Under the pieces are notes generated by a model that did not search any database, had not been told where the DNA came from, and saw only the letters and a program-made list of their open reading frames with translations. Position numbers and translations under genes: made by a program. A stretch of DNA of 64,000 bases from Pseudomonas chlororaphis (GTDB lineage: Bacteria > Pseudomonadota > Gammaproteobacteria > Pseudomonadales > Pseudomonadaceae): positions 656,105-720,104 of the forward strand of contig NZ_MOAL01000006.1 of NCBI RefSeq assembly GCF_003731765.1, given 5' to 3'. Positions 8,866 to 17,484 of this stretch are shown here, piece by piece (the first letter of the stretch is position 1; every line of letters begins with the position of its first letter).

Positions 8866-9334
8866 ACGCCGGCTTTTGTAGGAGCTGGCTTGCCAGCGAT
8901 AGGGCCCTCAAGCCCAGCACCAGTCTCGGAACCGCCATCGCCGGCAAGCCGGGCTCCTACCAATTTGCGTTGCCCCACGTTATTGGTAGGCGCCGGCTTT
9001 TGTAGGAGCTGGCTTGCCAGCGATAGGGCCCTCAAGTCCCGCGCCAGTCTTGGAATCGCCATCGCCGGCAAGCCGAGCTCCTACAGATGTGCGCTGCCCC
9101 ACGTTATTGGTAGGCGCCGGCTTTTGTAGGAGCTGGCTTGCCAGCGATAGGGCCCTCAAGTCTCGCGCCAGTCTTGGAATCGCCATCGCCGGCAAGCCGA
9201 GCTCCTACAGATGTGCGCTGCCCCACGTTATTGGTAGGCGCTGGCTTTTGTAGGAGCTGGCTTGCCAGCGATAGGGCCCTCAAGCCCAACGCCAGTCTTG
9301 GAACCGCCATCGCCGGCAAGCCGGGCTCCTACAG
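8866..9334. repeat. Tandem array of four 124-bp REP-pair units
   Basis: The motif GTAGGAGCTGGCTTGCCAGC starts at 8878, 9002, 9126 and 9250, a period of exactly 124 bases. Each copy is followed about 45 bases on by the opposite arm, ATCGCCGGCAAGCC plus GCTCCTAC. The first three units share the linker ending CCCCACGTTATTGGTAGGCG. Copies differ by only a few bases, so the expansion looks recent. Confidence 0.93.
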
Positions 9335-9355
9335 GTTTTTGCTGTCAGCGGGAAC

Positions 9356-9402
9356 AAAAAAGCCCTGAACCGGGATGACCGGCTCAGGGCTTTTTGTTTT
9401 AG
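9356..9402. terminator. Bidirectional intrinsic terminator
   Basis: AAAAAGCCCTGA and TCAGGGCTTTTT pair around an inner CCGG/CCGG stem. There are A- and T-runs on both sides, so it can end transcripts from sohB and from the DUF934 gene. Confidence 0.88.
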
Positions 9403-9412
9403 CGCTTAAGGC

Positions 9413-9907
9413 TTAACGACGACGGAACAGCGGCAGCGGTTCGTCGGTGGCGGCCTGGTAGGTCACCGAAAAGTCCTTGAGGCTTTCCAGGGCGTCGTAC
9501 GGGTCTTTGTCGGCCCGCAGCGCGTAGGCGTCAAACCCGCAGCGGCGCAGGTAAAACAGCTGGTCGCGCAGCACATCGCCGATCGCCCGCAGTTCGCCTT
9601 TATAACCGTAGCGGTCGCGCAGCAGGCGGGCGTTGGAGTAGTTGCGGCCATCGGTGAAGGCCGGGAAGTTCAGGGCGATGACCTGGAAGTGCTCCACGTC
9701 AGCGCCGATTTCTTCGGCTTCTTCATCGCTGTCCAGCCATACGCCGAGGCCGCCATCGCGGGCCTTAAGGGCGTGGGCATGTTCGCGCCACAGGGCCAAC
9801 GGCACGATCAGGTCGTCGCAGTTGGAGATGCCGTCGAGGGTCGCGTCCTTGGGCAGCAAGTGCCAGGTTTCGTCGACCACCTCATTGTTCTTAATGATTC
9901 GCTGCAT
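9413..9907 (-). CDS. DUF934 protein, sulfite-reductase partner
   Basis: A 164-residue DUF934 protein with core DSDEEAEEIGADVEHFQVIALNF and later RDRYGYKGELRAIGDVLRDQ. In pseudomonads and other proteobacteria this gene is regularly found right after the ferredoxin-type sulfite reductase. Here its start overlaps the cysI stop by 17 bases, so the two are translationally coupled. A direct role in assimilatory sulfate reduction is inferred from context; no enzymatic motif is visible. The operon ends at the bidirectional hairpin at 9356-9402. Confidence 0.88.
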   Translation of the reverse strand: MQRIIKNNEVVDETWHLLPKDATLDGISNCDDLIVPLALWREHAHALKARDGGLGVWLDSDEEAEEIGADVEHFQVIALNFPAFTDGRNYSNARLLRDRYGYKGELRAIGDVLRDQLFYLRRCGFDAYALRADKDPYDALESLKDFSVTYQAATDEPLPLFRRR

Positions 9908-11549
9908 AGACGCGCTCCTTGAAGAGGTCGATACCGATACGTTGGTAGGTGTCGATAAAGCGTTCGTCTTCGGTACGTTGTTCCACGTAGACGTCGATCA
10001 GTTTGGAGATCACATCCGGCATGGCCTCCTGGGCGAAGGACGGGCCGAGGATCTTGCCCAGGCTTGCATCGCGGCTGGCGCTGCCACCCAGGGATACCTG
10101 GTAGAACTCTTCGCCTTTCTTGTCCACCCCGAGGATCCCGATGTGACCCACGTGGTGGTGCCCGCAGGCGTTCATGCAGCCGGAGATGTTCAGGTCCAGT
10201 TCGCCGATGTCGAACAGGTAGTCCAGGTCGTCGAAACGGCGCTGGATGGATTCGGCGATTGGGATCGACTTGGCGTTGGCCAGGGAGCAGAAATCGCCGC
10301 CCGGGCAGCAGATGATGTCGGTCAGCAGGCCGATGTTCGGCGTGGCGAAACCGCCTTCGCGCAGCTCGCCCCACAGGGTGAACAGTTGGCTCTGTTCAAC
10401 GTCCGCGAGGATGATGTTCTGCTCGTGGGAGGTGCGCAGTTGGCCGAAGCTGTAGCGGTCGGCCAGGTCGGCGACGGCGTCCAGTTGCTTGTCGGTGAGG
10501 TCGCCCGGGGCAACGCCGGTAGGCTTCAACGACAGGGTCACGGCCACATAACCCGGCTTTTTGTGAGCCAGGGTATTGCGGGTACGCCAGCGGGCGAAGC
10601 CCGGGTGTTCTTTGTCCAGGGCCGCCAGTTCGGCGTCCTGGTTAGCCAGGGCTTTGTAGTCTGGATCGACAAAGTGTTTGGCGACGCGGTGCACTTCGGC
10701 ATCGGTCAGCGTGGTCTGGCCACCGCGCAGGTGTTCCATTTCCGCGTCGACTTTTTGTGCAAACACTTCAGGCGTCAGGGCCTTGACCAGGATCTTGATC
10801 CGCGCCTTGTACTTGTTGTCACGACGGCCGTAGCGGTTGTAGACCCGCAGGATGGCGTCGAGGTAGCTCAACAGGTCCTGCCACGGCAGGAACTCGTTGA
10901 TAAAGGCGCCGACCACCGGGGTACGGCCCAGGCCGCCTCCCACCAGAACTCGGAAGCCCAGTTCGCCGGCCGCGTTGTGCACCGGCTCCAGACCAATGTC
11001 GTGGACTTCGATGGCTGCGCGGTCCGAGGTCGAGCCATTGATGGCGATCTTGAACTTGCGCGGCAGGTAGGCGAATTCCGGGTGGAACGTCGTCCATTGG
11101 CGAACGATCTCGCACCATGGGCGCGGGTCAATCAGCTCATCGGCGGCCACACCCGCGAATTGGTCGGTGGTGACGTTGCGCAGGCAGTTGCCGCTGGTCT
11201 GGATGGCGTGCATCTGCACGGTGGCCAGTTCCGCAAGGATGTCCGGGATGTCTTCCAGGGCCGGCCAGTTGAACTGCACGTTCTGCCGGGTACTGATATG
11301 GGCGTAGCCCTTGTCGTAGTCGCGGGCGATCTTGGCCATCATTCGCGTTTGTCGCGAGGTCAGTTGCCCGTAAGGCACGGCCACCCGCAGCATGGGGGCG
11401 AAACGTTGGATATAGAGGCCATTCTGCAGGCGCAGGGGGCGGAATTCTTCTTCGCTCAGCTCGCCTGCCAGATAGCGTCGGGTCTGATCACGGAACTGCT
11501 TGACGCGGTCCTCGATGATCCGCTGATCGTACTCGTCGTATACGTACAT
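9891..11549 (-). CDS. cysI: Assimilatory nitrite/sulfite reductase hemoprotein
   Basis: A 552-residue siroheme/[4Fe-4S] enzyme reducing sulfite to sulfide for cysteine synthesis. It has the duplicated ferredoxin-like and siroheme domains of the family: TSRQTRMM and STRQNVQFNW near residues 65-95. The cluster ligands are CCPGGDFC at about residue 412 and GCMNACGHH at about 457 (C-x5-C and C-x3-C). The N-terminus YVYDEYDQRIIEDR is typical of the pseudomonad form. It is followed by an overlapping DUF934 gene. No flavoprotein CysJ gene is adjacent, as expected for ferredoxin- or NADPH-partnered variants. Confidence 0.92.
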   Translation of the reverse strand: MYVYDEYDQRIIEDRVKQFRDQTRRYLAGELSEEEFRPLRLQNGLYIQRFAPMLRVAVPYGQLTSRQTRMMAKIARDYDKGYAHISTRQNVQFNWPALEDIPDILAELATVQMHAIQTSGNCLRNVTTDQFAGVAADELIDPRPWCEIVRQWTTFHPEFAYLPRKFKIAINGSTSDRAAIEVHDIGLEPVHNAAGELGFRVLVGGGLGRTPVVGAFINEFLPWQDLLSYLDAILRVYNRYGRRDNKYKARIKILVKALTPEVFAQKVDAEMEHLRGGQTTLTDAEVHRVAKHFVDPDYKALANQDAELAALDKEHPGFARWRTRNTLAHKKPGYVAVTLSLKPTGVAPGDLTDKQLDAVADLADRYSFGQLRTSHEQNIILADVEQSQLFTLWGELREGGFATPNIGLLTDIICCPGGDFCSLANAKSIPIAESIQRRFDDLDYLFDIGELDLNISGCMNACGHHHVGHIGILGVDKKGEEFYQVSLGGSASRDASLGKILGPSFAQEAMPDVISKLIDVYVEQRTEDERFIDTYQRIGIDLFKERVYAANH

Positions 11550-11926
11550 ATAGGTCCAGTTCTCAGGCTACAGGTGTCGCACAAAGCGGCACTCGGCAAA
11601 TACTTCGGTGAAAGCCTCGGGGCAGTGCTGGTTGACCGGGGTCAACATGGCGCTTGCGCCCGTCTTCACCTCGTCTTGCCTTCGTTTGCGCTTCAGGTCA
11701 CCCATGTAAGCAAATCTGCGCGCACGGCCGCGCACTCCCAACGGAGCCGGGGGAAGATACCAGTTTGCAGTTATGCGCAAAAGTGATGTTTGAGTATATG
11801 CAAAGAACCAAAACGACTAACGGTAGTCGCTGATGCATTACCCACATTTGAGCTAAGGGCAATCCTGAACTTTACTGTGAGCGAGTCTTTGAGCAATCAC
11901 CGATAAAACCGACAAGAGGCGATGCT
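11550..11926. other. Intergenic region upstream of cysI
   Basis: About 375 bases hold the divergent control regions of cysI (minus) and of a 37-residue membrane peptide (plus). The stretch around 11770-11880 is AT-richer than its surroundings and suits promoters and possibly CysB binding, but no site can be defined by eye. A 70-codon minus-strand reading frame at 11568-11780 lacks a recognisable protein and is not called. Confidence 0.4.
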
Positions 11927-12040
11927 ATGAGCAATCCAACCAAGGCCAGGAAAACTGACAGCAGCGTGGATGCCTGGGCCATTCTGTTTCTGATCATTCT
12001 GGTCGTGGGAACGGCCGTGTTTTGGGTCAGCCACCAGTAA
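11927..12040 (+). CDS. 37-residue single-helix membrane peptide
   Basis: A short ORF starting MSNPTKARKTDSS, then a hydrophobic stretch of about 17 residues (AILFLIILVVGTAVFWV) and a tail ending SHQ. The charged N-terminus and single helix suggest an inner-membrane small protein. An AAGAGG motif lies about seven bases upstream of the ATG, and the frame is compact with a proper stop. It stands alone between cysI and the binding-protein gene. Function unknown. Confidence 0.65.
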   Translation: MSNPTKARKTDSSVDAWAILFLIILVVGTAVFWVSHQ

Positions 12041-12148
12041 TCGATAGCAGTAAAGAGCCCAGATTGTCGGACAAATACGACGATTTGCCGCCTTTGGCCA
12101 GGATTTAGCTCGCTATACTACGGCGATTATTCTGGGGCTCTTGTCACG

Positions 12149-13234
12149 ATGTTGAAGGTGTTAGGCAAATGTTTGCTGTGGTTGAGTATTCCATTCTGGG
12201 CTTGCGCCCACGCCACTTCAGTGGTGTTCCTCAACCCCGGTTCCTCGACTGAAACCTTCTGGGTCAGCTACTCGCAGTTCATGCAGGCGGCGGCCAAAGA
12301 GCTGGGGTTGGATCTGCAGATCCACTATGCCGAGCGCAACCCCGACCGCACCCTTGAGCAAGCTCGCAGCGCGCTGCAAGGCGCCCGGCGCCCGGATTAC
12401 CTGCTGCTGGTCAATGAACGCTACGTGGCACCGGAAATCTTCCGCCTGGCCGAGGGCAGCGGGGTCAAGTTGTTTGTCGTCAACAGCCCGCTGACGGCGG
12501 ATCAGCAGCGCCTGCTCAGCGAGCGCCAGAGCGCCAGCCCTGAGTTGATTGGCAGCATGGTGGCCAACGACGAAGAGGCCGGTTACCAGATGCTCAAGGC
12601 GCTGATCCGCAAGCACGGCCCGGTCGCATCGGGGCAGCGCATCGATCTGTTGGCATTTTCCGGCTTGAAGGTCACTCCGGCTGCCCAGTGGCGCGAACAA
12701 GGGTTGCGCCGTGCCCTGGCCGAGCACCCCGAGGTGCGGTTGCGCCAGGTGGTCTCCGGCGAGTGGAATCGCCAGCGCGCCTATGAACAGGCGAGCCAGT
12801 TACTCAAGCGTTACCCCAAGACGGCCCTGGTCTGGTCGGCCAACGATGAAATGGCCCTAGGGGCTATGCAGGCGTTTCAGGAGCAGCAGCGCCAACCCGG
12901 CAAGGACGTGTTGTTCAGCGCCATCAACACGTCGCCACAAGCGTTGCAGGCCTTGCTCGACGGCCGTCTCAGCACGCTGTTCGGCGGTCACTTCACGTTG
13001 GGGGGCTGGGCCATGGTGGTGGTGCATGACCATGCCCTGGGAATCGACGTCAAGCGTATGGGTGGCCCTGACTGGCAACTGGCGTTGTTTCAGTCGCTGA
13101 CCAAACTCCAGGCCCAACGGTTGCTGAACGCCAGCGCCAGCCAGGATTACGGTGTGGATTTTCGCCGTTTGTCCGCCCAGGGGCAGGCGGACGGTTACCG
13201 CTATCCGTTCGGCTTGCAGTTGTTGATGCGCTAA
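12149..13234 (+). CDS. Periplasmic sugar-type substrate-binding protein
   Basis: A 361-residue protein with a signal peptide (residues 1-22, ending ACAHA) and the type I periplasmic-binding fold of the ribose/LacI-like group. SVVFLNPGSSTETFWVSYS opens the first lobe and ALVWSANDEMALGAMQA belongs to the second. No permease or ATPase gene is adjacent, so it may serve a distant ABC transporter or act as a ligand sensor for a signalling protein. The ligand cannot be inferred. Confidence 0.82.
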   Translation: MLKVLGKCLLWLSIPFWACAHATSVVFLNPGSSTETFWVSYSQFMQAAAKELGLDLQIHYAERNPDRTLEQARSALQGARRPDYLLLVNERYVAPEIFRLAEGSGVKLFVVNSPLTADQQRLLSERQSASPELIGSMVANDEEAGYQMLKALIRKHGPVASGQRIDLLAFSGLKVTPAAQWREQGLRRALAEHPEVRLRQVVSGEWNRQRAYEQASQLLKRYPKTALVWSANDEMALGAMQAFQEQQRQPGKDVLFSAINTSPQALQALLDGRLSTLFGGHFTLGGWAMVVVHDHALGIDVKRMGGPDWQLALFQSLTKLQAQRLLNASASQDYGVDFRRLSAQGQADGYRYPFGLQLLMR

Positions 13235-13238
13235 GCGC

Positions 13239-13457
13239 TCAAAGCCCTGACAGGTGCAGCACCAGCTTGACGATGCCCAGCAGCGTCAGGGCGAAAATCG
13301 CCGTGAACAAGATGCCCAGGAAAATGAAATGGCTGGGTTTGCCGTGGGTGAAGTCACGGGCGCGGTTCTTGCCGCTCTGCACCCCGAACGCGGCGGCGAT
13401 GACGCTTTGCAGCATCTGCCAGAAGGTTGGAGGCTTGCCGTTGCTTGGGTCGTCCAT
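13239..13457 (-). CDS. DUF2970 small membrane protein
   Basis: A 72-residue protein beginning MDDPSNGKPPTFWQMLQSV. It shows the DUF2970 pattern of a short helix with VIAAAFGVQSGKNRARDF, followed by one strong C-terminal transmembrane helix (FIFLGILFTAIFALTLLGIV). The start at 13457 has GAGGG upstream; the longer frame runs into a REP element. Function unknown. Confidence 0.82.
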   Translation of the reverse strand: MDDPSNGKPPTFWQMLQSVIAAAFGVQSGKNRARDFTHGKPSHFIFLGILFTAIFALTLLGIVKLVLHLSGL

Positions 13458-13511
13458 AAAGCCCTCGACACGGATGAGTGTGCACAGAGCATAGACGGTC
13501 CGGAGCGTGCT

Positions 13512-13600
13512 CTCGTAGGAGCCGGCTTGCCGGCGATGGGGCCCTCGGGTTTTGCATAGCGGTGAGGGCGTTATCGCTGGCAAGCCAGCGCCTGCAAAGC
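13512..13600. repeat. REP pair
   Basis: GTAGGAGCCGGCTTGCCGGC and the inverted arm ATCGCTGGCAAGCCAGCGCC flank a 45-base spacer. It sits between the DUF2970 gene and the end of metH. Confidence 0.75.
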
Positions 13601-13619
13601 GGCTTCTACAAGGTGGGTA

Positions 13620-16600
13620 TCAGTTGTCGTAGCCCAGGTTCGGTGCCAGCCAGCGTTCGCTTACGGCCAGGTCCTGGCCTTTGCGTGCGGTGTAGCTCTG
13701 CACCTGATCCTTGTCGACCTTGCCCACGGCGAAGTACTGCGCCTGTGGGTGGGCGAAGTACCAGCCGCTGACCGCCGCGGCCGGGAACATGGCGTAGTGC
13801 TCGGTGAGGAACACGCCGCTGCGGCCGGCCTTGAGTTCGCTGGCCTCGGGGTCGAGCAGGGCGAACAAGGTGCTCTTCTCGGTGTGGTCCGGGCAGGCCG
13901 GGTAGCCCGGGGCAGGACGGATGCCGCTGTACTGCTCCTTGATCAGCGCCTCGTTGTCCAGTTCTTCGTCCTTGGCGTAGCCCCAGTGCTCTTTACGTAC
14001 TTGCTGGTGCAACCACTCGGCGCAGGCTTCGGCCAGGCGGTCGGCCAGGGCCTTGACCATGATTGAGTTGTAGTCGTCGCCGGCGTCCTGGTAGGCCTTG
14101 GCCACTTCTTCGGCGCCAATGCCGGCGGTGGTGATGAAACCACCTACGTAATCGGTGACGCCGCTGTCCTTGGGCGCGACGAAGTCGGCCAGGGAGAAGT
14201 TCGGCTTGCCGTCGGTCTTGATGATCTGCTGGCGCAGGTGATGCAGGCGGGCCAGGGGCTGGCCGTCATCGCCGTAGACTTCCAGGTCGTCGTCCAGCAC
14301 CTGGTTGGCCGGCCAGAAACCGAACACGGCGCGGGCGCTGATCAGCTTTTCATTGATCAGTTTGTCGAGCATTTCCCGCGCGTCTTTGTACAGCGCAGTA
14401 GCCGCTTCGCCCACCACTTCATCGGTGAGAATGCGCGGGAATTTGCCCGCCAGGTCCCAGGAGATAAAGAACGGCGTCCAGTCGATGTACTCGGCCAGTA
14501 CCTTGAGGTCGATGTTGTCCAGGACCCGGGCGCCGGTGAAGGTCGGCTTGACCGGCTGGTAGCTGCTCCAGTCGAACTGCGGCTTCTTGGCGATGGCCGC
14601 GGCGTAGCTCAGGCGTTCGGTGCGGGCGCTGCGGTTGGCAGTGCGTTCGCGGACTTCGATGTATTCCTCGCGGGTCTTCTGCACGAAGCCGGCCTTGAGT
14701 TCCTTGGACAGCAGCTGGGTGGCCACGCCCACGGCGCGGGAGGCGTCGGTGACGTAGATCACCGCGTCATTGCTGTACTTGGGCTCGATCTTCACCGCGG
14801 TGTGGGCTTTGGAGGTGGTGGCGCCACCGATCATCAGCGGCAGGTGGAAATCCTGGCGCTGCATTTCGCGGGCGACGTGGACCATTTCGTCCAGCGACGG
14901 GGTGATCAGCCCGGACAGGCCGATGATGTCGCACTTCTGCTCCTTGGCCACCTGGAGGATCTTCTCCGCCGGCACCATCACGCCCAGGTCGACGATGTCA
15001 TAACCGTTGCAGCCCAGGACCACGCCGACAATGTTCTTGCCAATGTCGTGCACGTCGCCCTTGACCGTGGCCATGAGGATCTTGCCCTTGGCTTCCGGCT
15101 TGTCGCCTTTTTCCAGTTCGATAAACGGGATCAAGTGGGCCACGGCCTGCTTCATCACCCGGGCGGATTTCACCACCTGGGGCAGGAACATTTTGCCAGC
15201 GCCGAACAGGTCGCCAACGATGTTCATGCCCGACATCAACGGGCCTTCGATCACTTCGATCGGGCGCGCGAATGACTGCCGGGATTCTTCGGTGTCTTCA
15301 ACAATATGCGTGGTGATGCCCTTGACCAGCGCATGCTCCAGGCGCTTGTTGACGTCCCAACTGCGCCACTCTTCGGTTTCGGCTTCCTTGACGCTGCCGT
15401 CGCCTTTGTATTTGTCGGCGATGGCCAGCAGGGCGTCGGTGCCTTCCGGGGTGCGGTTGAGCACCACGTCTTCCACTGCGTCACGCAGCTCGGCCGGGAT
15501 CTGGTCGTAGATCTCCAACTGGCCGGCGTTGACGATGCCCATGGTCAGGCCATTGCGGATGGCATACAGCAGGAACACCGAGTGGATCGCCTCGCGCACC
15601 GGGTTGTTGCCACGGAACGAGAACGACACGTTGGACACGCCGCCCGAGCTCAGGGCGTAGGGCAGTTCGTCACGGATGTAGGCGCAAGCGTTGATGAAGT
15701 CGACGGCGTAGTTGTTGTGCTCTTCGATACCGGTGGCCACGGCGAAGATGTTCGGGTCGAAGATGATGTCTTCCGGCGGGAAGCCCACTTCATTCACCAG
15801 GATGTCGTAGGAGCGTTTGCAGATCTCTTTCTTGCGCGCTTCGGTGTCGGCCTGGCCGACCTCGTCGAAGGCCATCACCACCACGGCGGCGCCGTAGCGC
15901 TTGCACAGCTTGGCGTGGTGAATGAACTGCTCGACGCCTTCCTTCATGCTGATGGAGTTGACGATGCCCTTGCCCTGGATGCATTTCAGGCCGGCCTCGA
16001 TCACTTCCCATTTGGAGGAGTCGATCATGATCGGCACCCGGGAGATGTCCGGTTCGCCGGCAATCAGATTGAGGAAGGTGACCATGGCCTTCTTCGAATC
16101 CAGCATGCCCTCGTCCATGTTGATGTCGATCACCTGGGCGCCGGCTTCCACCTGCTGCAGGGCGACTTCCAGGGCTTCGGTGTAGTTGTCCTCGCGGATC
16201 AGCCGGGCGAATTTGGCGGAGCCGGTGATGTTGGTGCGCTCGCCGACGTTGACGAACAACGAGCTGCGATCGATGGTGAATGGCTCCAGGCCCGACAGGC
16301 GGCACGCCTTGGGAATGTCCGGAATCGGGCGCGGCGCGTAACCGGCCACCGCCTTGGCGATGGCTTCAATGTGGCCCGGCGTGGTGCCGCAGCAGCCGCC
16401 GACAATGTTGAGGAAGCCGCTCTGGGCAAACTCTTCGATGACCTTGGCGGTCTCCGTCGGCAATTCGTCGTATTCGCCGAATTCGTTGGGCAGGCCGGCG
16501 TTGGGGTGCGCGGAAACGTGGGTATTGGCCTTGTTCGACAGCTCTTCCAGGTACGGGCGCAGTTCGCTGGCGCCCAGTGCGCAGTTCAGGCCGACGGAAA

Positions 16601-17330
16601 TCGGTTTGGCGTGGGCCACGGAGTTCCAGAAGGCTTCGGTGGTCTGGCCCGAGAGGGTGCGGCCGGAGGCGTCGGTGATGGTGCCGGAAATCATGATCGG
16701 TAATTCGACGCCCAGCTCTTCGTACACGCCCTGCACGGCGAAGATCGCCGCCTTGGCGTTGAGGGTGTCGAAGATGGTTTCGATCAGGATCAGGTCGGCG
16801 CCGCCTTCGATCAGCCCTTTGGTGGCTTCGGTGTAGTTTTCCACCAGCTCATCGAAGGTCACGTTGCGGTAGCCGGGGTTGTTCACGTCGGGCGACAGCG
16901 AGCAGGTGCGACTGGTCGGGCCCAGCACGCCGGCGACGAAACGCGGCTTGTCCGGGTTCTCCAGGGTCTTGGCGTCGGCGATTTTGCGCGCCAGGCGTGC
17001 GCCTTCTACGTTTAATTCGTAGGCCAGTTCTTCCATGCCGTAGTCGGCCATGGAAATGCGCGTGGCGTTGAAGGTGTTGGTTTCCAGGATGTCGGCGCCG
17101 GCATCCAGGTAGGCTTTTTCAATACCGCCGATCACGTCCGGACGGGTGATCACCAGCAGGTCGTTGTTGCCCTTGACGTCGCTGGGCCAGTCGGCGAAGC
17201 GCTTGCCGCGATAGTCCTGCTCCTCGAGCTTGTAGCTCTGGATCATGGTGCCCATGCCGCCATCGAGAATCAGGATGCGCTCTTTGAGAGCTTGCTGGAG
17301 GGCTTGAAGGCGAGCACTGCGATCGGACAT
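13620..17330 (-). CDS. metH: Cobalamin-dependent methionine synthase
   Basis: A 1236-residue full-length MetH that methylates homocysteine from 5-methyl-THF. The homocysteine domain occupies residues 1-340, with zinc ligands in GGCCGTTPGHI near 310. The pterin domain covers 360-620 (NVGERTNITGS). The B12 cap and Rossmann domain cover about 650-900, with the cobalt-ligating His in DVHDIGKN at about residue 761. The C-terminal AdoMet reactivation domain includes RPAPGYPACPDH near 1137. The start at 17330 (MSDRSARLQAL) is the conserved one. It depends on the cobalamin made by the cob genes further along the window. Confidence 0.97.
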   Translation of the reverse strand: MSDRSARLQALQQALKERILILDGGMGTMIQSYKLEEQDYRGKRFADWPSDVKGNNDLLVITRPDVIGGIEKAYLDAGADILETNTFNATRISMADYGMEELAYELNVEGARLARKIADAKTLENPDKPRFVAGVLGPTSRTCSLSPDVNNPGYRNVTFDELVENYTEATKGLIEGGADLILIETIFDTLNAKAAIFAVQGVYEELGVELPIMISGTITDASGRTLSGQTTEAFWNSVAHAKPISVGLNCALGASELRPYLEELSNKANTHVSAHPNAGLPNEFGEYDELPTETAKVIEEFAQSGFLNIVGGCCGTTPGHIEAIAKAVAGYAPRPIPDIPKACRLSGLEPFTIDRSSLFVNVGERTNITGSAKFARLIREDNYTEALEVALQQVEAGAQVIDINMDEGMLDSKKAMVTFLNLIAGEPDISRVPIMIDSSKWEVIEAGLKCIQGKGIVNSISMKEGVEQFIHHAKLCKRYGAAVVVMAFDEVGQADTEARKKEICKRSYDILVNEVGFPPEDIIFDPNIFAVATGIEEHNNYAVDFINACAYIRDELPYALSSGGVSNVSFSFRGNNPVREAIHSVFLLYAIRNGLTMGIVNAGQLEIYDQIPAELRDAVEDVVLNRTPEGTDALLAIADKYKGDGSVKEAETEEWRSWDVNKRLEHALVKGITTHIVEDTEESRQSFARPIEVIEGPLMSGMNIVGDLFGAGKMFLPQVVKSARVMKQAVAHLIPFIELEKGDKPEAKGKILMATVKGDVHDIGKNIVGVVLGCNGYDIVDLGVMVPAEKILQVAKEQKCDIIGLSGLITPSLDEMVHVAREMQRQDFHLPLMIGGATTSKAHTAVKIEPKYSNDAVIYVTDASRAVGVATQLLSKELKAGFVQKTREEYIEVRERTANRSARTERLSYAAAIAKKPQFDWSSYQPVKPTFTGARVLDNIDLKVLAEYIDWTPFFISWDLAGKFPRILTDEVVGEAATALYKDAREMLDKLINEKLISARAVFGFWPANQVLDDDLEVYGDDGQPLARLHHLRQQIIKTDGKPNFSLADFVAPKDSGVTDYVGGFITTAGIGAEEVAKAYQDAGDDYNSIMVKALADRLAEACAEWLHQQVRKEHWGYAKDEELDNEALIKEQYSGIRPAPGYPACPDHTEKSTLFALLDPEASELKAGRSGVFLTEHYAMFPAAAVSGWYFAHPQAQYFAVGKVDKDQVQSYTARKGQDLAVSERWLAPNLGYDN

Positions 17331-17484
17331 GGGAACTACCTGGTAAGGCCATTGCGAAGGGCGTGGATCATAGCAAACCTGCGAGCTATTGGAGCATGGG
17401 GTGGTTTTGCATGAATATCGCTCATGTTGTGGCAGGGGGTAGATCGGTAGAATCGCGGCGATTTTTACTTTTGGGACCAGGGAC

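Noticed and set aside
8866..9334. Regular repeats that could suggest a CRISPR array
   Set aside because: The period is 124 bases, the units are whole REP pairs and the spacers are themselves repeated; no cas gene is near.
11568..11780. 70-codon minus-strand frame just upstream of cysI
   Set aside because: No ribosome site or recognisable protein, and it occupies the cysI promoter region.
15306..16703. 465-codon plus-strand frame inside metH
   Set aside because: It is the antisense of a fully conserved metH, with repetitive Val/Asp/Gly composition.
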